47,308 nt of DNA, taken from a virus. The position numbers and the translations under genes were made by a program. The stretch lies in IMG/VR virus record IMGVR_UViG_3300028840_001461, positions 1 through 47,308 of that record, one strand, 5' to 3'. The notes below the pieces were generated by a model. That model had not been told where the DNA came from, did not search any database, and saw only the letters and a list, made by a program, of their open reading frames with translations. The first letter of the stretch is position 1, and each line of letters starts with the position of its first letter. Shown here piece after piece: positions 31,092 to 36,176 of the stretch.

Positions 31092-31146
31092 AACTGCAAT
31101 TAAATGCAGTTTAACGCTTGACATGCTGCAATATATTGCATATAAT
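31092..31146 (+). promoter_or_regulatory. Strong promoter with palindromic operator inside a cassette
   Basis: TTGACA (31118-31123), spacer of exactly 17, TATAAT (31141-31146): a consensus sigma-70 promoter. The spacer contains a perfect 14-base palindrome TGCAATATATTGCA (31127-31140). A second perfect inverted repeat, AACTGCA-N6-TGCAGTT (31092-31111), lies just upstream. This arrangement suggests repression by a dimeric protein. Confidence 0.85.
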
Positions 31147-31183
31147 TATTACCAAGTTAAGGCAAATAACAACGGAGAGAGAG

Positions 31184-31438
31184 ATGGGAAGAATTGTTTT
31201 TAAAGCTAAAGTTAAAACAGCTACTTCTGGACGTGAATATATAAGCGTGCCAAAAACGGTTAAAAAAGAACATTTTTTCGGTGAGCATCGATCTAGCAAT
31301 ACCAGTATTTTCGAGGAAATATTAAAGCGTGAATTAACTATCGCGATCGGGAAAACCAAGATGATTTATTTAGATAGCTTGCCTCATAAGGTTAGTATTT
31401 CAGGCGATTTTATGAAAACAGTGGTGGTGGAGATATGA
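31184..31438 (+). CDS. First gene of a promoter-bearing cassette
   Basis: 84 residues from the ATG at 31184 with GGAGAGAGAG upstream. Basic, beta-rich start: MGRIVFKAKVKTATSGREYI, then VPKTVKKEHFFGEHRSSNTS. It ends overlapping the next gene by 4 bases. It could be a DNA-binding (AbrB- or MazE-like) antitoxin, but this is a guess from size and beta pattern. Confidence 0.65.
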   Translation: MGRIVFKAKVKTATSGREYISVPKTVKKEHFFGEHRSSNTSIFEEILKRELTIAIGKTKMIYLDSLPHKVSISGDFMKTVVVEI

Positions 31439-31647
31439 AGTACGGAGATGTTAGCGAAAATGATTTCATGCCGCACTGGAACGAGATTCAAAAGCTTGCG
31501 TATAAGAATGCCTATGAATGCGTTTCAGGGAATCCTTTCCCGCCAGGTAGCGCTGAGGCGGTAGAGTATAGGCGCTTCTATTCTTCAACTAGGGACGAGA
31601 TATTAGAGGCTATCGAATCGGGAGAGATTGGAGTGGTTTTTAAATGA
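31435..31647 (+). CDS. Second gene of the promoter-bearing cassette
   Basis: 70 residues: GDVSENDFMPHWNEIQKLAY, a helical acidic protein ending DEILEAIESGEIGVVFK. Coupled to the genes on both sides (ATGA overlaps). The pair could be a toxin-antitoxin unit, suggested by promoter, size and order only. No family recognised. Confidence 0.65.
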   Translation: MKYGDVSENDFMPHWNEIQKLAYKNAYECVSGNPFPPGSAEAVEYRRFYSSTRDEILEAIESGEIGVVFK

Positions 31648-31808
31648 GTATTAAAGAAAACCTGAAAGCTAAAGGCTACACCAGAGACGAAATAAAAGCC
31701 CGCTGGGGCATCAAGGAACGCCAATACTACAACGTGCTAGCCAATCCTAAACAGATCCACGTCGACGCGGTTAACGGCCTGCCACGGAAAAAGAAGGGTG
31801 CCGTATAA
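31644..31808 (+). CDS. 54-residue HTH-like protein in the promoter-bearing cassette
   Basis: MSIKENLKAKGYTRDEIKAR, then WGIKERQYYNVLANPKQIHVD, a helix-turn-helix-like motif (K..GYT..EIKARWGI..RQYYNV). Possibly the regulator acting on the palindrome at 31127-31140. ATGA overlap with the previous gene. The stop is in the attC at 31803-31936. Confidence 0.6.
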   Translation: MSIKENLKAKGYTRDEIKARWGIKERQYYNVLANPKQIHVDAVNGLPRKKKGAV

Positions 31809-31936
31809 CGTCGCAATTAACCGGACCGCCGAGAACGAAGCTACGGAGATAAAGACTATGACACAGCAAGCAGAAACCACGCAATCAGAATCAAACGCCG
31901 CGTTAGGCGGGTCCGAGTTGAATTGCTTTGTTAGGC
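31803..31936 (+). other. Long attC site with embedded translation start (array B)
   Basis: GTATAAC ... GTTAGGC, 134 bp. Left arm TAACGTCGCAATTAACCGGACC pairs with the right arm after reverse complement (TAACAAAGCAATTCAACTCGG followed by ACC), with three bulged bases. The loop holds GGAG and the ATG at 31858. Confidence 0.92.
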
Positions 31937-32034
31937 ACGATGATTGCACTGATGGATGTTGTTTGCATGGTGTTGGATGGGATGAGCCATGTTACGACTG
32001 TGAACCTGAGCTTATACCAGAAGCATCACTTTGA
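31858..32034 (+). CDS. Cys-rich cassette protein with attC-encoded N-terminus
   Basis: 58 residues from the ATG inside the attC at 31803-31936. The first ~26 residues (MTQQAETTQSESNAALGGSE...) are encoded by the attC. The body CFVRHDDCTDGCCLHGVGWD, then CYDCEPEL has six Cys and two His and probably binds zinc. GGAG precedes the ATG. No family recognised. Confidence 0.6.
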   Translation: MTQQAETTQSESNAALGGSELNCFVRHDDCTDGCCLHGVGWDEPCYDCEPELIPEASL

Positions 32035-32047
32035 GGAGATTAGGAAA

Positions 32048-32242
32048 ATGTTTGAGAATTACATGAATGACACGTTTCAACCATTGCATGGGCAGTTGCT
32101 GTATCGCGTTGTTTTATCTGCCGAAGATGGCCGATATACGCTACAAAACGGCTTTAATAGCGAAGCCAGCGCGATCAGGTACGCAAAGAACAAAGATCAT
32201 GAATACGGCGAAGGTCAACACCTTTACGTCGAATCTTACTAA
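32048..32242 (+). CDS. Small cassette-region protein of unknown function
   Basis: 64 residues from the ATG at 32048 with GGAGATTAG upstream; a longer frame through the attC end is less likely. FQPLHGQLLYRVVLSAEDG and ASAIRYAKNKDHEYGEGQH. A short alpha/beta protein of unknown role. It has no attC before it, so it may share the cassette of gene 31858-32034. Confidence 0.6.
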   Translation: MFENYMNDTFQPLHGQLLYRVVLSAEDGRYTLQNGFNSEASAIRYAKNKDHEYGEGQHLYVESY

Positions 32243-32261
32243 CAACAGGAGAAAAAATATT

Positions 32262-32378
32262 ATGAAACATAAAAAACGTTATGCAGCTTGGGGTCACGAT
32301 GGTAGTTTCCGTTTTAAATGGCATCGCGATTTATGGGCATGGTGGAACCGCAAACAATACGGCAAGCCTGGTGCCTAA
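32262..32378 (+). CDS. 38-residue basic Trp-rich peptide
   Basis: MKHKKRYAAWGHDGSFRFKW, then HRDLWAWWNRKQYGKPGA. Basic and Trp-rich. AGGAG sits about 11 bases upstream of the ATG. The stop TAA is part of GCCTAAC, the 7-mer that opens the 117-bp repeat. Could bind nucleic acid or membrane. Confidence 0.55.
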   Translation: MKHKKRYAAWGHDGSFRFKWHRDLWAWWNRKQYGKPGA

Positions 32379-32492
32379 CATAGGGTTAGACCCCAAAGTG
32401 GGGTGTATTAAATGCACCCCTCAAGCTAATAGAATCATAGGCTTAACCCCTGATTTTGTCCGATATTATCCATATTAGGGCAAAAAAAGACA
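32376..32492 (+). repeat. 117-bp repeat, copy 1 (inverted partner at 47052-47168)
   Basis: Matches the reverse complement of 47052-47168 over 117 bases with 2 mismatches (at 32472 and 32483) and no gaps. It starts right after a gene stop, as does the other copy. Internal hairpins ACCCC-AAAGT-GGGGT and GGGGTG-N9-CACCCC. The 5' end with the preceding bases reads GCCTAAC-N5-GTTAGAC, a simple-site-like pair. No terminal inverted repeats or transposase are seen. Confidence 0.9.
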
Positions 32493-32533
32493 CTAAGTAA
32501 TAAACCTATTATCGGGCGGGTGAGGTTTTGATT

Positions 32534-32740
32534 ATGGCCTTAATGAAGCTAGACACATTCAAAAAGCGGTTTGTCGACGGGGATGCTCCAGACACCCGAA
32601 CCGTAATAAATTGGAACAGGCCAAAAAGATTGGCTTTTCAAGTTCCAATGTTATGCCAGCTAACAACAGAATATACAGACCGTGCAAGCTCAGGCTATAA
32701 GCATCAATTAAGCCGCACAGTGTTTAGCTGTGCGGCTTAA
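32534..32740 (+). pseudogene. Possible truncated excisionase-like HTH gene
   Basis: MALMKLDTFKKRFVDGDAPD, then TRTVINW, resembles the start of small phage excisionase or AlpA-type proteins (short helix, then W). After the INW the frame loses resemblance and runs into the terminator hairpin. It may be a frameshifted or truncated relic, or chance. It lies between the repeat and the terminator. Confidence 0.3.
32708..32740. terminator. Strong hairpin between plus and minus genes
   Basis: TTAAGCCGCACAG (32708-32720), loop of 7, CTGTGCGGCTTAA (32728-32740): a perfect 13-bp stem. It lies between array B (plus) and the end of gene 32749-33288 (minus), so a bidirectional terminator is likely. Confidence 0.7.
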
Positions 32741-32748
32741 TCAGCGAT

Positions 32749-33288
32749 CTAAGCGTCGTGCGTTATCTCTAAGCCTTTATCACCGCCAGCAGTGGTCAAT
32801 GGGGCGTACGTTTTCAATCCTTTGACTCCAGGCATAACACTAGCCTCCGTGTTTGCCACGCCGATCTTCATTGACTGGAGAATGGCCTCGTTCTTATCCA
32901 CGTTCGGCTGTATTCGGTACTTATGGTAGTCGTCCTTATCCATAAACAGCAGGTAGTTACGGATCGGGTTACCAGCCTTGTCCTTGTCAACAACCTTAGA
33001 TTCCCACTCACCTGTCACTTGGTCGTTTATGCCTTTAAAGATCTTGGCTGACTTCGAACGGCGTGGAACAGGTTGAGCCCCAAGCGACAGCATGCGATCA
33101 ACCTCTCCATGCTCATCAGAGCAATAGAACAAAGTCTTATCCTTGTACTCTGGCAGGGTTAGGTAATAACTAGGATCAAGTACCGGCTGCTTCCCTGTCG
33201 CAGCCCGGATCTTGTCTTTCTCAGACATTTTATTAACGTCATCCTGTGCACCTATTTCAGGTCTAATATCTTTGTTTTGCTTTTTCAT
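32749..33288 (-). CDS. Head-region structural protein of unknown role
   Basis: 179 residues: basic N-terminus, then YYLTLPEYKDKTLFYCSDEHGEVDRM and GEWESKVVDKDKAGNPIRNYLL, FMDKDDYHKYRI. No catalytic motif. Its start overlaps the scaffold gene by 4 bases. It is the last minus gene before the accessory island and would normally precede the capsid genes. Confidence 0.65.
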   Translation of the reverse strand: MKKQNKDIRPEIGAQDDVNKMSEKDKIRAATGKQPVLDPSYYLTLPEYKDKTLFYCSDEHGEVDRMLSLGAQPVPRRSKSAKIFKGINDQVTGEWESKVVDKDKAGNPIRNYLLFMDKDDYHKYRIQPNVDKNEAILQSMKIGVANTEASVMPGVKGLKTYAPLTTAGGDKGLEITHDA

Positions 33289-34202
33289 GCTTCACCTAGC
33301 AATTGTGCTGCGAATTCTTCGGCCTTTTTAGGGTTGATATCTTTCAGCATGTTGTAAACATCAGTAGCTGGGTCTTTGTCGTTCGGGTTCATGCTGTTAG
33401 CACCTAGCCCTTTTAACCGTGCCTTAAGGTCTGGGGCTGGCGTGGCTTTTTTCTTTGCTGCTGGAGTTGAACTGCGCGTGTTCTTTGGAGATGTGAACTT
33501 GTCCTGGTGGAGACCCTTGGCTTCCCGATAGGCCAGATCAAGAGAGCGCTGTATTTGATTCGGTGTTAACGCAGCTATTTTTTCAGGCATACCACCTGTC
33601 AGCTTATCGAGGATCGTGCCCTGCATCATCGCCATGTCGCTGTGAAATTCTTTGTCGAATTGCGGGCTGTTAGGATCAATGATCGGGAACTTGCTTTGAA
33701 ACTCAACAAGAACCGGGTTAGGGGTATAAGCAGGCTCGTCGGTCTTCTGGGTTTTAGCGTTCAGTGCTGTTATCTCACGCTCAGCCTTCAGTGCAGCAGC
33801 AACATCTTCTTCTTCTTCGGCCTTGGCTAGCTGTGCCTTGGCCTCGGCGATAGCGGCAGCAACACGCTCATTCTCCTGCGCTCTCTGCGTCTCTTTCCAT
33901 GAGGCCATACCGTCAGCAATAGATGACACGGAATCCTTCAGGCTTCGGATCTCCTGCAGGGAATCGTAATGGTCTTTGTAAGCCTCTTCTCCACGGAACT
34001 TTTTAGGGTCTTTTCCAGCGGCAACCCATTCCTCGTAGTTCATAAAGCCGGGAGGGCTTTCCTCCTGGGTTTCTTCCTGGGTTTCTTCCTCGCCTTCTAA
34101 CTCGGCCTTAGCCTTAATATCTTCTTGAGACACTTCCTCATCTTCAGGAAGCTTGTCTTCTATATCATCCAGTACCTTATCCATATCTTCTTGATTAGAC
34201 AT
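33285..34202 (-). CDS. Scaffolding protein
   Basis: 305 residues, very acidic at the N-terminus (KLPEDEEVSQEDIKAKAELE), with long helices (AKAQLAKAEEEEDVAAALKA) and a basic, Pro/Lys-rich part near residue 240, ending in an amphipathic helix. Composition and place between portal and capsid genes are typical for scaffolds that are removed from the prohead. Overlaps neighbours by 4-8 bases. Confidence 0.75.
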   Translation of the reverse strand: MSNQEDMDKVLDDIEDKLPEDEEVSQEDIKAKAELEGEEETQEETQEESPPGFMNYEEWVAAGKDPKKFRGEEAYKDHYDSLQEIRSLKDSVSSIADGMASWKETQRAQENERVAAAIAEAKAQLAKAEEEEDVAAALKAEREITALNAKTQKTDEPAYTPNPVLVEFQSKFPIIDPNSPQFDKEFHSDMAMMQGTILDKLTGGMPEKIAALTPNQIQRSLDLAYREAKGLHQDKFTSPKNTRSSTPAAKKKATPAPDLKARLKGLGANSMNPNDKDPATDVYNMLKDINPKKAEEFAAQLLGEA

Positions 34203-34602
34203 TCTTAGTCACCATTTTACCTAACACGCTTTCATCGTTAACGAACCTATGCTTGTCTCCACTTCCAGGAGGCAAGTCCATTTCCACTCCGGCATACCGA
34301 TCAAACAGGATGACATCACCCACTTCAATCCAGGGCTTACCACCCAGCTGCTCGGTTTTATAGGCAAAGTCTCCAACATGTACAACCAGCCCATGGAAAG
34401 TGCCTTTAGATTCGCGCTCTTTTTGGTTCGCAGTCTTCACCTCAAAACCAGCCTTGCCCAAGGTCTCATACTTCTGTTCCTCGGATGCTTCCAATGTAGT
34501 TACGGCTTCAATCGGCTTGATTAAAATCCTATACCCCACTGCTTCGGGGTTTCCGTTTGCAATAAGGTCTCTTGCCTTACTGAGATCTTCTTCTGATACC
34601 AT
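34195..34602 (-). CDS. GroES-like co-chaperonin
   Basis: 135 residues. VGYRILIKPIE (first strand), SKGTFHGLVVHVGDFAY (65-81), WIEVGDVILFDRYAGVEMDL and FVNDESVLGKM at the end follow the GroES order. The stretch at about residues 35-62 is in the place of the mobile loop that binds GroEL and is unlike the host form. T4 gp31 and similar phage co-chaperonins replace GroES for folding their capsid protein. Position in the head cluster supports this. Confidence 0.85.
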   Translation of the reverse strand: MVSEEDLSKARDLIANGNPEAVGYRILIKPIEAVTTLEASEEQKYETLGKAGFEVKTANQKERESKGTFHGLVVHVGDFAYKTEQLGGKPWIEVGDVILFDRYAGVEMDLPPGSGDKHRFVNDESVLGKMVTKNV

Positions 34603-34610
34603 GCTTTCTC

Positions 34611-34871
34611 CTAGTGGTTATAAACTAACTTAACAGTTTCTTCCTGTTCTCTTAGAGTGACCAGCACCTTTTCGAGATCTTCCCCGTTTGGTACCTCTTC
34701 CCACTCATCGTTGTGCAAGACAATCTTTAGCGAACCAGTCTCCATGTCATTGCTCTTTGCAATAATAGAAGTCCCTTCTGGCAATGAATCCATCAATGCA
34801 GACTCAAACTTTTTGCCGTGAGTCGCTATCTCATGCATGCTCAACAGTGCTAATTTAAGTTTCCTATTCAT
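34611..34871 (-). CDS. Small phage protein of unknown function
   Basis: 86 residues: helical start LKLALLSMHEIATHGKKFES, then a beta-rich acidic part (TGSLKIVLHNDEWEEVPNGE). Overlaps the next gene by 4 bases (ATGA). No family recognised; part of the portal-scaffold operon. Confidence 0.6.
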   Translation of the reverse strand: MNRKLKLALLSMHEIATHGKKFESALMDSLPEGTSIIAKSNDMETGSLKIVLHNDEWEEVPNGEDLEKVLVTLREQEETVKLVYNH

Positions 34872-35173
34872 ATTTCCTCTGGTTCGTTTTTGAATTCAGG
34901 CATTTCAATAACGGCTTCAGGATCCAGCATCTCATGGCGTCTAAGCTCATCCTGCACAGCTAAAGCGCTCATGTATCCCTGTTTCTTACCCTCAGTTATA
35001 ACGGTCTTGGAGAATGTCTCTTCCATACTGGCAAGATTAATACCCGCCCCGTTACCCAATGCCTCCCTGAGCTGGTCCTGGCTCCACCATAGGCACTGTA
35101 GGTAGGTTCTTGTTACCGGGTCCTTGAGCCATAGCTCCACCTGGTCCTGGGATAGCTGGTTGTAATTTGTCAT
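34868..35173 (-). CDS. Small phage protein of unknown function
   Basis: 101 residues, helical: QDQVELWLKDPVTRTYLQCL and SMEETFSKTVITEGKKQGYM, like small proteins located after portal genes in several phages. Its place suggests an assembly or virion role, but nothing more can be seen. Confidence 0.62.
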   Translation of the reverse strand: MTNYNQLSQDQVELWLKDPVTRTYLQCLWWSQDQLREALGNGAGINLASMEETFSKTVITEGKKQGYMSALAVQDELRRHEMLDPEAVIEMPEFKNEPEEI

Positions 35174-35176
35174 AAT

Positions 35177-36175
35177 TCATTTTGTTGATATTGGTTTGGT
35201 TGTAAGTCCTGGCAGTACAAGGGTTGCGATGCCTGTTTCGTCTCGCATCTCCACAGCGTCATACCCCAAATTCTTTGCTGTCTGTCCTCTGATCCTCTGA
35301 GCCTCCCACGATGCCTCTGCGGGGTCTGTCTCACGGAAAAACTTATACAGTTCATCTTCATCAAGGCTGAATATATCGCTACTACTATCTTCGGATATGT
35401 AAGGGTATATTTCGTCTATATCAGCATCATCTAGCCATGGCGTTGATTTTTTTATAGCCTTCTTAGCTTCATCATAATCAATATCATAATCAAACATCTG
35501 ATGAGTTAGTATTTTTTCTTTATCCAGAACAACTTCATGTCTGCTAGGACCATACATCCCACCTTCCGTTCCTGCAAAAATACCCCCAAACTTACCTTCA
35601 TCTTTAACTGTTATTGGGCTGGCCTCATGAGTGTCATGAAACAATAGCACCTTCCTGTCTTCTGGAATATCTACATCCCTGCTTACAATGTCTTTAGCCT
35701 TTTCTACTATTTTAGAAGCCCCGGACGGCAAAGAAGTGACCAGCCCGAGCGCTATCATCCCTACTCCGCTGATATCGCCGCGTTCAAAAGCCTCGTGTGC
35801 CTCTGCTGCAGATTGCAAATCGCCTAATATAGGCGATGCCGACATAGCCTCTCTAGCTATATCGCCAGCAGTAATTCCGGGGCTCCCAGTAACCTTGTCT
35901 GGGTAAGGCGAGTAATCCATAAAATTGCTTAAAGCATCTCTAACAGCCCCGATAGGGTTGGCCCTAAGTGCAAGAGTTTTAAATATTTTTCTATTGTCTG
36001 CGTCAGTTAATATTTTATCCGCCTCAGAAATGACTTGGTAAGGATTATCGCTCTTTATTGTGTACAGGCTTCTTATTTGGGAGAACTTGTCATCTAGAAT
36101 CTTTTTCGCTTCTTTCGACCCCCCAGAAAATACTCTAGGCTTCTCCTCCCCATCAACATAAACAGTGACCCCCAT
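35177..36175 (-). CDS. ADP-ribosyltransferase-like domain protein (tentative)
   Basis: 332 residues. The C-terminal half begins KVLLFHDTHEASPITV, then GKFGGIFAGTEGGMYG, and ends NLGYDAVEMRDETGIATLVL. This resembles the ADP-ribosyltransferase-like domain of phage polyvalent proteins (F.HgT, GGiFf, lGYDgv). The N-terminal half is helical without clear match. It lies between portal and scaffold genes and could be injected as a host-modifying enzyme or act in the virion. The catalytic R/H-S-E pattern is not fully traceable. Confidence 0.5.
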   Translation of the reverse strand: MGVTVYVDGEEKPRVFSGGSKEAKKILDDKFSQIRSLYTIKSDNPYQVISEADKILTDADNRKIFKTLALRANPIGAVRDALSNFMDYSPYPDKVTGSPGITAGDIAREAMSASPILGDLQSAAEAHEAFERGDISGVGMIALGLVTSLPSGASKIVEKAKDIVSRDVDIPEDRKVLLFHDTHEASPITVKDEGKFGGIFAGTEGGMYGPSRHEVVLDKEKILTHQMFDYDIDYDEAKKAIKKSTPWLDDADIDEIYPYISEDSSSDIFSLDEDELYKFFRETDPAEASWEAQRIRGQTAKNLGYDAVEMRDETGIATLVLPGLTTKPISTK

Positions 36176-36176
36176 A

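Larger units (their letters stand above)
28642..32492 (+). mobile_element. Array B: integron-type gene cassette array without integrase
   Basis: Six attC sites (29155-29216, 29423-29545, 29898-29971, 30361-30420, 30997-31067, 31803-31936), all in the gene orientation. Gene stops fall within or at the first 7-mer. Genes between are unrelated to each other. The array ends at a 117-bp repeat that starts with a RYYYAAC/GTTRRRY pair. Array B is inside the phage head gene region. No integrase gene is present in the window. Confidence 0.85.
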
